Shown: positions 1-8,404 of the stretch, piece after piece | How positions within the stretch are numbered: position 1 is the stretch's first letter | Layout: each line of letters opens with the position of its first letter | From: Halobacillus salinus | GTDB lineage: Bacteria; Bacillota; Bacilli; Bacillales; Halobacillaceae | Direction of reading: 5' to 3' | Length of the DNA stretch: 64,000 bases | Assembly: GCF_004684905.1 (NCBI RefSeq) | Contig: NZ_SRJC01000001.1 | Coordinates: 372,001 to 436,000, forward strand | Position numbers and translations under genes: made by a program | The notes under the pieces: generated by a model | The model's input: the letters and a program-made list of their open reading frames with translations, nothing else | The model's database searches: none | Told to the model about the DNA's origin: nothing

Positions 1-1125
1 CGGGAGAAGATGAACAAAGAAGAAACTATTCGTACAATAGGGTTATATGACCAAGAGAAGCTCGTTGGCGGATACATAGAATATGATTTCATCTCTAATT
101 TGTATGGCTCTAAAGTGAACTCGGCTGGAATCGGGACAGTAGCGGTCGACCTGATGAACAAAAAGCAAGGAAACGCCAAACGGATCATACGGAAATTCTT
201 GCACGATGCCCGTCAGAACCGACGTCCGCTTGCTATGCTGTATCCGTTCCAACCGTCCTTTTACAAACGAATGGGCTTCGGTTTGGGACCTAGGCTTCAT
301 ACATATCGGTTTCATCCGTCCCAACTCCCTGCTTTTCAAGATACCTTAGGAACTGTAGAGCTTGGAGAGGAAGACATAAGCGCTGTGAGTAAGTGCTATA
401 ACGAGTGGGCGCACACGACCCATGGTGTCTCTTGCGATAAAGAAGCGTATGCATTCTCCTTTTTGAAAAAAGACGATCGCCATACTGTTGGGGTGTTCGA
501 GGATGGGGAGTTAACTGGTTATGTGACCTTTGAATTTCAACAATTAGAAGAAGGGCACTTTTTGCAGAATGACTTGATCGTATCGAACTTCTTCTATAAC
601 TCGATCAAAGCGTATCAATCTTTGCTGCAGTTTCTACATAACCAAAAGGACCAAGTGCGTTCGATTCTCTTCCCGACGTTCGATGATCGTTTTTCCATGA
701 TCCTGGATAATTCATGTCACATAGATGAAACGTTGATTTTCTCGATCTACCATAAAACGAGCGAAGCGGGCCAGGGCTTGATGTATCGAATCGTAGACAT
801 TCCGTCATTCTTAGAATCGATTCAAGATCATTCGTTTGGAGACGAAACAATTCGCATCGGTTGGAAAATCGAAGATACTTTACTAGACGAGCACTATGAA
901 GCGGTCTGGCAGTTCGAGGGTGGGAAGCCCAGCTTGACTGATCAACCCGCAGAAGTCACGCTGGAATTAGGAATCGGTGAGTTTTCTTCCTTGCTGCTAG
1001 GGTGTACGTCATTGAAGGACATACTTTACAGGGGAGCTGTAAAGTATGATGAAGCGGATGCTTTTGAGAAATCACTCGAGTTATTCGATAATCCGTTAGA
1101 GCCGGAGTGTTGGACATTCTTTTAA
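1..1125 (+). CDS. Eis-type GNAT N-acetyltransferase, 5' end outside the window
   Basis: The reading frame is open to the first base. The first ATG (position 10) falls inside what should be the first beta strands of a GNAT fold (ECDGxLVGGY-like stretch), so the true start probably lies upstream. An acetyl-CoA-binding segment follows (GIGTVAV, then a basic helix) and then the YPFQPSFYKRMGF block typical of Eis/YitI-like proteins. The last ~100 residues resemble the sterol-carrier-like C-terminal domain of this family. Such enzymes acetylate amines on small molecules or proteins in the cytoplasm; the substrate is unknown. The CHY zinc-finger gene follows after 16 bp and is probably cotranscribed. 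Confidence 0.8.
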   Translation, partial: REKMNKEETIRTIGLYDQEKLVGGYIEYDFISNLYGSKVNSAGIGTVAVDLMNKKQGNAKRIIRKFLHDARQNRRPLAMLYPFQPSFYKRMGFGLGPRLHTYRFHPSQLPAFQDTLGTVELGEEDISAVSKCYNEWAHTTHGVSCDKEAYAFSFLKKDDRHTVGVFEDGELTGYVTFEFQQLEEGHFLQNDLIVSNFFYNSIKAYQSLLQFLHNQKDQVRSILFPTFDDRFSMILDNSCHIDETLIFSIYHKTSEAGQGLMYRIVDIPSFLESIQDHSFGDETIRIGWKIEDTLLDEHYEAVWQFEGGKPSLTDQPAEVTLELGIGEFSSLLLGCTSLKDILYRGAVKYDEADAFEKSLELFDNPLEPECWTFF

Positions 1126-1141
1126 ATAAAGGAGAGTCTAG

Positions 1142-1465
1142 ATGACGCATATAAGAGTGAAAGGAGTGCAAGTCGATCAAGAATCGCGCTGCGCTCACTA
1201 TCACGGAGAAGTAGATGTTATAGCATTAAAATCTCCTTGCTGTGGAGAATTTTATGCTTGCTACCACTGTCACGAGGAAATTGCGGGACACCCTCTGAAG
1301 AAATGGTCGAAATCAGATCGGGATCATCACGCCATACTCTGCGGTCACTGCCAGAACACGATGTCGATCAATGTCTACATGCAAACCAATGTGTGCCCCC
1401 ATTGTGAGCATGCGTTGAATCCGGGTTGTGCGAATCATTATCCGATATATTTTGAAATGTCCTAA
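1142..1465 (+). CDS. CHY zinc finger protein
   Basis: This 107-residue protein is rich in paired Cys/His: CAHYHGE near residue 17, CCGEFYACYHCHEE at 33-46, CGHCQ near 67, CPHCEHALNPGC near 85-96. That is the layout of the CHY zinc finger family (as in RCHY1 and Hot13), which binds several zinc ions. The bacterial members are stand-alone, and a role in zinc or redox handling is only inferred. A good ribosome site (AAAGGAG) precedes the ATG, and a rho-independent hairpin follows the stop. Confidence 0.85.
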   Translation: MTHIRVKGVQVDQESRCAHYHGEVDVIALKSPCCGEFYACYHCHEEIAGHPLKKWSKSDRDHHAILCGHCQNTMSINVYMQTNVCPHCEHALNPGCANHYPIYFEMS

Positions 1466-1471
1466 AGGGGG

Positions 1472-1500
1472 AGAACGCAGTGTTAGTGCTGCGTTCTTTT
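1472..1500 (+). terminator. Rho-independent terminator after CHY zinc finger gene
   Basis: A 9-bp stem (AGAACGCAG paired with CTGCGTTCT) with an 8-nt loop is followed by a short T run. Confidence 0.75.
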
Positions 1501-1623
1501 ACTTGGGCTAAATTCTTTCATCAACTACTCAAAACTTGAACGAAACATGACGAATATTGTAGAGTGTAAACGTGCTTTATTAGGGAAAAGAATAAAAGGA
1601 TCATTGGAGGGAGGAAACAAAGC

Positions 1624-2913
1624 ATGACAGATCAACCAAAAAGTAACCCACTGGCGCTGATTCCATTTGGCGTATTCATTCTTCTGTTCATAGGATCAGG
1701 AATAGCGACAGGGGATTTCTATCAAATGCCGGTTCTCGTTGCCTTATTCGCTGCCATCTTAGTCGCGTTGTTCATGAATCGCGAGACGGATTTCCAGACG
1801 AAAATGCAGCAGCTTACACGAGGAGGCGGGCATCCGGATATTATTCTGATGGTGATTATCTTCTTGTTGGCCGGGGCGTTTTCATCGGTGGCAGAAGGCA
1901 TGGGGGCGGTGGATTCCACCGTCAACCTGGGGCTATCTGTTTTACCTAGTAACTTACTAGTCGTAGGCCTGTTCATCATCGCGTGTTTTATTTCCATTTC
2001 GATGGGTACCTCGGTCGGTACCATTGTCGCGCTTGCCCCGATTGGGATGGGTGTAGCAGACCAAACTGGTATCAACGTTGCCATCACGATGGGATCGATT
2101 GTAAGTGGTGCGATGTTCGGTGACAACTTATCAATAATCTCCGATACAACGATTGCTGCTGTCAGGACCCAAGGCACAAAGATGAAAGACAAGTTCCGAG
2201 CGAACTTCTTCATCGTGTTACCAGCTGCTATCGTAACAGCTGTGATATTCGCATTCATAACATCAGATCCAGCGAATGCGGTACAAGGTGATACACCATA
2301 TGAACTAGTGAAAGTCCTTCCTTATTTGGGAGTGCTCATCTTCGCTATTATCGGTGTCAATGTCATTTACGTCCTAATGGGAGGTATTCTGTTCGCAGGT
2401 ATTGTCGGCGTAGCGACAGGCGATATAGGCTTATCCAATTTCGTAACCCTGCTTGGTGATGGTTTCCAAAGTATGCAGAACCTCTCCTTGCTTGTCATCC
2501 TGCTAGGAGGACTCGTAGAGCTGATACGCCAAAACGGTGGTATTCAGTTCTTGCTTGAAGCGATCAGTAGAAGGGCGAATTCGAACAGGGGAGGAGAATT
2601 CGGTATCGCAGGTCTTGTAAGTGCTGTTAACTTGTCGACTGCAAATAATACGATTTCGATTATTACAGCTGGGCCACTTGCAAAGCAGATATCAGACGAA
2701 TATGGGATCGATGCCAAACGTTCGGCAAGTATTCTGGATATTTTCTCAAGTTCCGTGCAGGGGCTTCTGCCGTATGGCGCTCAGGTTCTATCTGTTGCCG
2801 GTGTTGCAAGCATTTCGCCAGTTGCGATTGTGCCGTTTTGTATCTATCCGATTTTACTTGCGTTGAGCGGAATTTTGGCGATTGTCTTCCGTTTTCCAAA
2901 GTTTACGTTGTAA
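1624..2913 (+). CDS. NhaC family Na+/H+ antiporter
   Basis: A 429-residue integral membrane protein with about 11-12 hydrophobic segments. The family signature GAMFGDNLSIISDTTIAA lies near residues 160-177, with the Asp residues expected to bind the cation. NhaC proteins expel Na+ in exchange for H+ at the plasma membrane, consistent with a salt-tolerant host. It is shorter than the second NhaC of this window (495 residues) and diverged from it, so they are not a recent duplication. The ATG is preceded by GGAGGGAGG. The gene stands alone, with a GNAT gene 23 bp downstream. Confidence 0.88.
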   Translation: MTDQPKSNPLALIPFGVFILLFIGSGIATGDFYQMPVLVALFAAILVALFMNRETDFQTKMQQLTRGGGHPDIILMVIIFLLAGAFSSVAEGMGAVDSTVNLGLSVLPSNLLVVGLFIIACFISISMGTSVGTIVALAPIGMGVADQTGINVAITMGSIVSGAMFGDNLSIISDTTIAAVRTQGTKMKDKFRANFFIVLPAAIVTAVIFAFITSDPANAVQGDTPYELVKVLPYLGVLIFAIIGVNVIYVLMGGILFAGIVGVATGDIGLSNFVTLLGDGFQSMQNLSLLVILLGGLVELIRQNGGIQFLLEAISRRANSNRGGEFGIAGLVSAVNLSTANNTISIITAGPLAKQISDEYGIDAKRSASILDIFSSSVQGLLPYGAQVLSVAGVASISPVAIVPFCIYPILLALSGILAIVFRFPKFTL

Positions 2914-2935
2914 TACATGAATAGGGGATGAGCTT

Positions 2936-3400
2936 GTGATTGAAGTAGTAGAAGTCCAGTCCCATCACCTTGAAGCTATGCACAGGTGGGAGATGGACGA
3001 AACATTGCAAGTCAAAACGGGAATCGAGGTACCTAGGACGTATGAACAGTTTCTAGACTCTTACCATTCCTATAGTCGCGGTGAAAAGCCCCATCTGTGG
3101 ATCAACGTAATAGAGTTGGATGGTGAACCAATAGGTAAAATCGAACTCTACAAAACGTATATCGGGATCGTACTAGGTTTCCATAGAGGAGAAGGTTATG
3201 GGGCACAAGCTTTAGCGAAGTTTATAGAGAAAATAAAAAGTCAAAAGGAATTAAACCATCTATCAGCAGAAGTCTATGAAGATAATCTAGACAGCATAAA
3301 CTTCTTTGAGAAAAATTCCTTCCGAAAAACGGGGAACGTGAAAGTCGAACGGTTCCGAGGAAGAGAAAGAAAATTGATCATTTTAGAACGAACCTTGTGA
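2936..3400 (+). CDS. GNAT family N-acetyltransferase
   Basis: A 154-residue protein with a GTG start behind AGGGGATG. It has the GNAT core: a beta strand with GEPIGKIELY, then the acetyl-CoA loop FHRGEGYGAQAL (R/Q-x-x-G-x-G/A type) near residues 82-93, and the late EVYEDNLDSINFFEKNSF segment typical of RimI/RimL-like enzymes. The substrate is unknown. It is probably read from the NhaC transcript and ends at a strong terminator. Confidence 0.8.
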   Translation: MIEVVEVQSHHLEAMHRWEMDETLQVKTGIEVPRTYEQFLDSYHSYSRGEKPHLWINVIELDGEPIGKIELYKTYIGIVLGFHRGEGYGAQALAKFIEKIKSQKELNHLSAEVYEDNLDSINFFEKNSFRKTGNVKVERFRGRERKLIILERTL

Positions 3401-3427
3401 AGCCTCCATAATTGGAGGCTTACTTTT
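3400..3427 (+). terminator. Rho-independent terminator after GNAT gene
   Basis: An 8-bp stem (AAGCCTCC with GGAGGCTT) overlaps the stop codon and is followed by a T-rich tract. Confidence 0.8.
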
Positions 3428-3505
3428 TTCCATTTAGCGGTATCTTTTGTCTTAAATAATTAGTATGATAGAGGTAACCCTAAAGTTGTGGAGGTGGTGT
3501 CACTG

Positions 3506-3643
3506 ATGGAAGAAAAGCCAGTGTTTTATGATGGGTCACTGCACAGCACCATGACAGAATCGGATACTGATCATGAAAAACCGCTATTGGTAACAGACGA
3601 GATGCGCACAAGCATAAGCGGTAATCCTTTTTACTCAAAATGA
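3506..3643 (+). CDS. Small hydrophilic protein of unknown function, 45 residues
   Basis: An ATG behind GGAGGTGGTG opens a 45-residue frame that ends just before a strong terminator. It therefore has its own ribosome site and its own 3' end. The protein is acidic and polar (MEEKPVFYDG at the start, PFYSK at the end) with no membrane segment, cysteine or recognisable motif. I do not recognise the family. Supporting evidence is the gene-like frame between two terminators; no homology is claimed. Confidence 0.55.
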   Translation: MEEKPVFYDGSLHSTMTESDTDHEKPLLVTDEMRTSISGNPFYSK

Positions 3644-3644
3644 G

Positions 3645-3675
3645 GCGTCTTCTTCGGAAGGTGCTTTTTTTTTTT
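3645..3675 (+). terminator. Rho-independent terminator of the small gene
   Basis: An 8-bp stem with G-T pairs (GCGTCTTC with GAAGGTGC) is closed by a TTCG tetraloop and followed by 11 T. Confidence 0.85.
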
Positions 3676-3816
3676 GAGCATAATCATTGAAATTTCCTCA
3701 AGCATTCCTCATAATATATCTCGGATTCACAATAAATGATTTTGAGATAAAACATGAACTAATGTTTATTACAAAAACTATATCCAATGAATGAAGAGGA
3801 AAGGATTGATGAAGTA

Positions 3817-4443
3817 ATGACAAAAGTATTGTATATCACAGCACACCCACACGACGACAAAGCATCTTATAGTATGGCTGTTGGTAAGGAGTTTATCGAT
3901 CAGTATAAAGAAGTGAATCCGTCTCATAACGTAGTTCATATCGACTTGTACCGTGAGGATATACCTCAGATCGATGCTGACGTATTCAGCGGTTGGGGGA
4001 AACTTCAGTCTGGAGACGAGCTTTCCGCAGGCGAGAAGAAAAAAGTAGAGCGTTTGAATGAGCTATGCGAAGAGTTTATTAATGCGGATAAATATATCTT
4101 CGTGACGCCATTCTGGAACTTCTCCTTCCCACCAGTGATGAAGGCGTATATCGACTCCGTAGCAGTAGCGGGTAAGGCATTCAAATATACAGCAGAAGGC
4201 CCTGTAGGTCTACTGACTGATAAAAAAGCACTTCATATCCAAGCAAGTGGAGGTATTTATTCAGAAGGTCCTGCCGCTCAAATGGAAATGGGACACCGCT
4301 ACCTTGGCACCATCATGCAATTCTTCGGTGTACCATCATTCGAAGGACTATTTGTGGAAGGCCATGCCTTGAACCCTGATAAAGCAGAAGAGATTAAAGA
4401 AGATGCAAAGGGCAGAGCGCGCGATCTAGCTCAAACATTTTAA
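3817..4443 (+). CDS. azoR: FMN-dependent NADH-azoreductase
   Basis: From the ATG at 3817 the protein is 208 residues, the usual length of Bacillus AzoR proteins. An upstream in-frame ATG at 3787 would add ten non-conserved residues before the ribosome site, so it was not used. The flavodoxin-like fold shows [17 protein letters not shown] at the N terminus, the FMN-contact segment [17 protein letters not shown], and the ASGGIYS loop. It reduces azo compounds and quinones with NADH in the cytoplasm and protects against thiol-reactive quinones. It is a single-gene unit closed by a bidirectional terminator. Confidence 0.9.
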   Translation: MTKVLYITAHPHDDKASYSMAVGKEFIDQYKEVNPSHNVVHIDLYREDIPQIDADVFSGWGKLQSGDELSAGEKKKVERLNELCEEFINADKYIFVTPFWNFSFPPVMKAYIDSVAVAGKAFKYTAEGPVGLLTDKKALHIQASGGIYSEGPAAQMEMGHRYLGTIMQFFGVPSFEGLFVEGHALNPDKAEEIKEDAKGRARDLAQTF

Positions 4444-4458
4444 TTATAGACAAAAGAA

Positions 4459-4487
4459 GGAACTCCAAACTTTGGAGTTCCTTTTTT
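4459..4487. terminator. Bidirectional terminator between azoR and the convergent oxidoreductase
   Basis: An 11-bp palindrome (GGAACTCCAAA with TTTGGAGTTCC) carries a T run on the plus side and a shorter A-rich flank that can serve the minus strand. Confidence 0.8.
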
Positions 4488-4488
4488 A

Positions 4489-5484
4489 TTAGAGTTCTTT
4501 TAAATCTATGCGTCTGCCTTCTTTGTTCGAAAGAGAGGCCGCTTCGTTTACTGCAGTTAGCAAGTAAGCATCCTCTCGTGTTACGGACATGGTCTCGCCG
4601 CTTTCCATGGCATTCGCCCACTGTTCCATCGGCATTGGCAAATGTTCAGGCACATTGTCTGGCGTTTTCCATTCTTTCGTTCCTTGTCTGATACGAATCT
4701 GGTCATCTTCAATCATCAGTGTGCCTTCTGTGCCGTATAGCTCAAGCTGAAAAGGGCTGCCTGCTGAGAGAAAGCTTGTTTCTAGAATAGACAGAGCTCC
4801 TGAATCATAATCAAGCATGGCTACAGCGTGATCGTCTACACCGAGTTCTCTCATTTGAGGAAGCCGGCTGCTGACTGATTTCGGTTTGCCCATCAATCGG
4901 TTAGCGAGGTAGATCGGGTGTGCTCCGAGGTCGATCAGTGCACCTCCACCGCACTGTTCAGCATTGAAAAAGGTTTCAGGTAACCAGCCGTTTGGATGTG
5001 TTTCTGTTGGAACCGCTCCATTATGGGCCACGCGGCACCGCATCATCGTGATTGTGCCCAACACTCCTTCATCTACAACTTGCTGCGCATAAAGGTAATA
5101 ATCCTTTGTCAGACGAGGAAGGGAGATCATGAAGGAAAGGTCTGTCTTCTCCATCATTTCCAATAATTCCTCACATTCTCTTGTCGTAAAGGCGAGTACT
5201 TTCTCGGTGAAGATATGTTTGCCTTTCTTAGCTGCTTTCTTTATGACTTCCGTATGTAAATTCGTAGGGGTGGAAACAATTACGGCATCGATCTCAGGGC
5301 TGTCTAGTAGTGTATCTAAATCACTTTCGAAAGGAACGCCGAGCTCTTCAGCCCAACCTTGACCGCGTTCTGGTTCTTCGTCCCATACCTTCTTGATAGA
5401 GAGCATTGGATTCTCTCGTGCTTCCCGTTCATAATCTACAGCATGCACGTGCCATTTACTAAGTAATGCTACGTTAATCATCAT
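4489..5484 (-). CDS. Gfo/Idh/MocA family oxidoreductase
   Basis: About 331 residues. The N-terminal Rossmann domain binds NAD(P), and the family's EKP motif appears here as the variant TEKV (FTEKVLAF near residue 93). The C-terminal alpha/beta domain contains GGGALIDLGAHPIYL, with the usual catalytic His. Family members are dehydrogenases or epimerases of sugars, inositols or biliverdin-like substrates; the substrate here is unknown. The start is one of two adjacent ATGs (5484 or 5481) behind AAAGAGGTG, and a GTG at 5490 sits inside the ribosome site. Monocistronic. Confidence 0.82.
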   Translation of the reverse strand: MMINVALLSKWHVHAVDYEREARENPMLSIKKVWDEEPERGQGWAEELGVPFESDLDTLLDSPEIDAVIVSTPTNLHTEVIKKAAKKGKHIFTEKVLAFTTRECEELLEMMEKTDLSFMISLPRLTKDYYLYAQQVVDEGVLGTITMMRCRVAHNGAVPTETHPNGWLPETFFNAEQCGGGALIDLGAHPIYLANRLMGKPKSVSSRLPQMRELGVDDHAVAMLDYDSGALSILETSFLSAGSPFQLELYGTEGTLMIEDDQIRIRQGTKEWKTPDNVPEHLPMPMEQWANAMESGETMSVTREDAYLLTAVNEAASLSNKEGRRIDLKEL

Positions 5485-5530
5485 CAGCACCTCTTTTCTT
5501 CTTTATACCATTAATTGTATCACGTGGGAT

Positions 5531-5555
5531 AAAAAAAGACCCCTCAGGAGGGGTT
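5531..5555 (-). terminator. Terminator of the FG-GAP/VCBS-like gene
   Basis: On the minus strand a 7-bp stem (ACCCCTC with GAGGGGT) overlaps the stop codon and is followed by seven T. Confidence 0.8.
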
Positions 5556-6285
5556 AGCGATAAGATTGACCTATGACCGATACATATTGATTATCCATGA
5601 ATAATCCGAAACCGCTTCTCGTCCAGCTCAGTGGTGTTTGGACGACTCCGAGCTGGTCTGCGTTGTACTGTCCAATAATCCGTTGATAAGCGTCTAATTC
5701 ATACACACCATCACCATCAAAATCTATCGGATAAAGTTGATTCAACCCTGATACAGAACCTTCCAAAGGCTTGATCAGAGTGCCGTCTTTTTGGTAGATG
5801 TCCGCTAAATACTGTGAGTCCCGGTTGCTTAGGTCGATAAGAAAGGAGAGGTTCAACGTCTGGTTGATGACTTCTACTTTGTATTGGTCTTTGTAAAGGA
5901 CTTGGTAGTCGAACATTTCATTGAATACCTCGTAATCAAACAACAGCACCGGTTTATTGTCTAGGAAAGAATAGATATAGAAATAACCATACCCGCCACT
6001 CCCACCAGAATCGATCCGGATAAAAATATCGTCGACACCATTTCCGGTGAAGTCCCCTAGAAAAAGGCTGGGGTTGTAACCTTGGTCCGTCTTTAGTGGG
6101 ACCGTGTAAAATTGATTGTTCTTCCCGTCTTGGATGACGAGAGTTATAGCTTTTGTATAGGGACTGTCAGAAGTTTTCGCACCGGTCAGGTACACGTAAT
6201 CCTGGATATGATCTCCGTTCACATCCCCTTCACGAAAAGAAAGAATCGACGTTTCGTCTTGTCTGTAATTCCCATATGGATACAT
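5554..6285 (-). CDS. FG-GAP/VCBS-like repeat protein of unknown function
   Basis: A 243-residue soluble protein without signal peptide. It carries repeated calcium-type loops, GDVNGDHIQD (near residue 20), GDFTGNGVDD (near 97) and IDFDGDGVYELD (near 195), which match the D-x-D/N-x-D/N-G-x-x-D spacing of FG-GAP/VCBS repeats in beta-propellers. Proteins of this type occur in many spore-forming Bacillaceae, but I know of no assigned function. A strong GGGAGG site sits 7 bp before the ATG. A cytoplasmic or coat location is possible because no export signal is seen. Confidence 0.7.
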   Translation of the reverse strand: MYPYGNYRQDETSILSFREGDVNGDHIQDYVYLTGAKTSDSPYTKAITLVIQDGKNNQFYTVPLKTDQGYNPSLFLGDFTGNGVDDIFIRIDSGGSGGYGYFYIYSFLDNKPVLLFDYEVFNEMFDYQVLYKDQYKVEVINQTLNLSFLIDLSNRDSQYLADIYQKDGTLIKPLEGSVSGLNQLYPIDFDGDGVYELDAYQRIIGQYNADQLGVVQTPLSWTRSGFGLFMDNQYVSVIGQSYR

Positions 6286-6332
6286 AAAAAACCTCCCGCT
6301 GTACTATATGTTAAAAGGGGAGAATCAGGCAC

Positions 6333-6359
6333 AAAAAAAGAGCCGGGATACGGCTCTTT
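6333..6359. terminator. Hairpin with A/T flanks, left copy of a near-identical pair
   Basis: The stem AAAGAGCCG / CGGCTCTTT with loop GGATA is nearly identical to the hairpin at 6602-6626. It has an A run on its left, so it works as a minus-strand terminator. No minus-strand gene ends here. Confidence 0.6.
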
Positions 6360-6397
6360 CCATATATGTGTCGAGATAGTTCTTTCGGTTCTTCCAT

Positions 6398-6515
6398 GTG
6401 TAGAAAAACGGTCCGCTTTCCGCAGGCGTTCGGTGAGCCTCCTCGTTCCCGTTGGTCTCTGTGGGATCTCCCGCTGTACTTCGGTCCTGCAGGCGTCTAC
6501 CCTTTTCTCCAACAC
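6398..6515. repeat. Bacillaceae-type dispersed intergenic repeat with inverted ends
   Basis: A 118-bp GC-rich block. Its left end (GTGTAGAAAAACGGTCCGC) and the reverse complement of its right end (GTGTTGGAGAAAAGGG) form degenerate terminal inverted repeats. The interior (CGCTTTCCGC, GTGAGCCTCCTCG, CTGCAGGCG) matches my memory of a repeat family scattered in Bacillus and Oceanobacillus genomes that often yields spurious ORFs; that match has not been checked here. No transposase is encoded. It lies between two near-identical hairpins. Confidence 0.6.
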
Positions 6516-6600
6516 CTTTCTAAAATAAATGTGAACCTCTTGTGCTCCTTGGCAAGAAACTATGTATTCCAAACAGATTAGCACCCTTTCAACAATATGA

Positions 6601-6630
6601 AAAAAGAGCCGGGGTACGGCTCTTTTTTTT
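6601..6630. terminator. Terminator of the 151-residue gene, right copy of the hairpin pair
   Basis: The stem AAAAGAGCCG / CGGCTCTTTT with loop GGGTA has T runs on both strands. It lies 17 bp beyond the stop of the minus-strand gene at 6647. Confidence 0.8.
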
Positions 6631-6646
6631 CGGGTTAGTATCGGAC

Positions 6647-7102
6647 TTATAGTCGACTGAATCCTTCTTGTTTCAAGAATTCAGCAGCTTCCTCATAAGA
6701 GTTGAACGTGCCCTCAAGCTGGTCATCAGCATAAACGGCGTACCCGTCATCTTCTCTCATAAGAACAAGCGCTTGATCGTTTTCGTTCAGCCACTCTTCC
6801 ATGACTGGATCTTTCTCAGCTGGAGAAAGGCCGAGGGAGTCGATGGACTGTTGAATGATGGAACGTAAAGCCTGTGCGTTGAAAGCACGGATGTTCACCA
6901 TTCCTTTATCATCTGTAGGGTAGTCCTCGATGCCCCCAGCATAGACAAAGCCGTTTCCATTAGGGTGGAGACGGTACACGACAATTTGTTTGTCGTATAA
7001 ACTGTCTTCAAAGTGGAAGTTGACTCTTCCCATTGATATATCATTTCTTGTGAGTTCTTCAAACTCTTCTATAATAGCTAACTTTTCATCGAAAGATAAC
7101 AT
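6647..7102 (-). CDS. Conserved hypothetical protein, 151 residues
   Basis: The ATG at 7102 was chosen because GAGGAGGAT lies directly upstream; longer starts would place the ribosome site inside the gene. The protein is acidic and soluble with no membrane segment or cysteine cluster. Its C-terminal ~35 residues (DGYAVYADDQLEG, then FNSYEEAAEFLKQ) resemble a small alpha/beta unit of the kind that ends in an amphipathic helix. I do not recognise the family. It ends at a terminator and is probably transcribed with, or just after, the DUF1206 gene 51 bp upstream. Confidence 0.65.
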   Translation of the reverse strand: MLSFDEKLAIIEEFEELTRNDISMGRVNFHFEDSLYDKQIVVYRLHPNGNGFVYAGGIEDYPTDDKGMVNIRAFNAQALRSIIQQSIDSLGLSPAEKDPVMEEWLNENDQALVLMREDDGYAVYADDQLEGTFNSYEEAAEFLKQEGFSRL

Positions 7103-7153
7103 ACGATCCTCCTCATCACTTTTCGGTACCAAAAAAGTGTACCACAGCAGGAC

Positions 7154-7981
7154 CTACTTTCCAAAACTCATATGCTGGTATCTTCCTCTTGCCATCTGAT
7201 AAATACCATAGAGGATAAAACCGAGGGCGACAATACCGAGCAGCCATTGTCCGAACGGCTTTTGAACAATTTCTGATAAAGCCCCGTCCATACCTTTCGA
7301 TTTAGATGGATCTGTCGTCCACGCCGTTTGGATGAAGAAAAAGCCGATCATTCCAAGTACGACTCCTCGTGCCATCAAGCCGATTTTACCTGAGTTTCTT
7401 GCTACTTTCTTCTCATGCTTCTCCATTTCACCTAACTGGAATTTGGACATGAACTTCTCTGTGAATCCTTCATAAAATTCTTTGATCCCATATCCAATGA
7501 TAATAGCTCCGAGAATACCGATCAGGTAGCGTCCAAATGGCTGGCCGAGCAGCATAGCGGAGATTGTCTGATTCGTGTTTCCGCCTCCAGACTTCGAGTG
7601 AGAAGCAATCTGAATCGCATTAATCGCTAGTGCTGTGTAAATCAACCCACTTATAGCATAGGAGATACGGGTAATCGCTCCCTTATGGTGAGGGTTTTTA
7701 ATAGCCTTGATGAATGACCAAATGATGTATCCAAAGACCCCGACGCTGATTACCCATAATATGGCTTCGCCGAAAGGAACGCTTACGACGGACTGGAACA
7801 CTCCACTTGTACCGGTCGTTTTTCCTCCTACCCCGATTGCTGCCATGAAGGTTAAGATACCTACAAGAGCGTAAACCAGCCCTTTACACATGTAACCGAA
7901 TCGCCCCATCCTCCTGATCCAGGGCTTGATCTCTTCTTTAGCTTTCTCTGTTGTTTGTTGCGCATTGAGTGAAGAATCCAT
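7154..7981 (-). CDS. DUF1206 domain membrane protein
   Basis: A 275-residue protein with six predicted membrane helices arranged as three two-helix repeats. Each repeat holds an R/K-G-x-V/M-x-x-x-G-like core (GYMCKGLVYALVGI near residue 29, ISYAISGLIYTALAI near 105, IGLMARGVVLGMIGF near 199). This is the triple-repeat layout of DUF1206. The function is unknown; the family is common in salt- or stress-tolerant bacteria. The ATG follows AAAAAAGGAGACG, a strong ribosome site. Confidence 0.82.
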   Translation of the reverse strand: MDSSLNAQQTTEKAKEEIKPWIRRMGRFGYMCKGLVYALVGILTFMAAIGVGGKTTGTSGVFQSVVSVPFGEAILWVISVGVFGYIIWSFIKAIKNPHHKGAITRISYAISGLIYTALAINAIQIASHSKSGGGNTNQTISAMLLGQPFGRYLIGILGAIIIGYGIKEFYEGFTEKFMSKFQLGEMEKHEKKVARNSGKIGLMARGVVLGMIGFFFIQTAWTTDPSKSKGMDGALSEIVQKPFGQWLLGIVALGFILYGIYQMARGRYQHMSFGK

Positions 7982-8138
7982 CAGTTTCGTCTCCTTTTTT
8001 CTAAATGATAGTAAGTGTTTCCCTTTTGAGCCTATGAGGAAACAATTCTTTTGGTGAAAATGGAGGCTTCAGGTTGCAAGATAGATGCGTACATCAAGGG
8101 CTTAATATGCTATTATAGAGGGGAGAAGGAGTCATGAT

Positions 8139-8369
8139 ATGTATCTTACAGTACGTGAAACAGCAGAGTATTTAGAACTTCCAGAAGAATATATCGAACA
8201 ATTGATCCGGCAGAACCGAATCCGTGTCCTGCACGATGGGGAACAGTATCTCGTGAACAAGGACCAGTTCCAACGGTACTTCGAGCAAATGGAAAAATAC
8301 CGCGCCATGATCCAAGAGTACTTGAATGAACCGATTCCTGAGGACCCTGACGTTAAAGACGAAGATTAA
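8139..8369 (+). CDS. Excisionase/MerR-like helix-turn-helix protein
   Basis: A 76-residue protein consisting of a winged-helix segment of the excisionase family: YLTVRETAEYLELPEEYIEQLIRQ, then IRVLHDGEQYLVNKDQFQRY, followed by an acidic tail. Stand-alone proteins of this type bind DNA. No integrase or recombination site is near, so a regulatory role is more likely than phage excision. The ATG at 8139 has AAGGAG seven bases upstream. Confidence 0.8.
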   Translation: MYLTVRETAEYLELPEEYIEQLIRQNRIRVLHDGEQYLVNKDQFQRYFEQMEKYRAMIQEYLNEPIPEDPDVKDED

Positions 8370-8400
8370 AAAAGCAACACTCCATAAAGAGTGCTGCTTA
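8370..8400. terminator. Bidirectional terminator between the HTH gene and ridA
   Basis: A 10-bp stem with one mismatch (AGCAACACTC with GAGTGCTGCT) has an A-rich left flank, which becomes a T run for the minus-strand ridA. Confidence 0.7.
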
Positions 8401-8404
8401 CTTT

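Noticed and set aside
6219-6584. 121-residue frame across the 118-bp repeat
   Set aside because: It is an arginine-rich frame through a known type of repeat, has no ribosome site and runs over two terminators.
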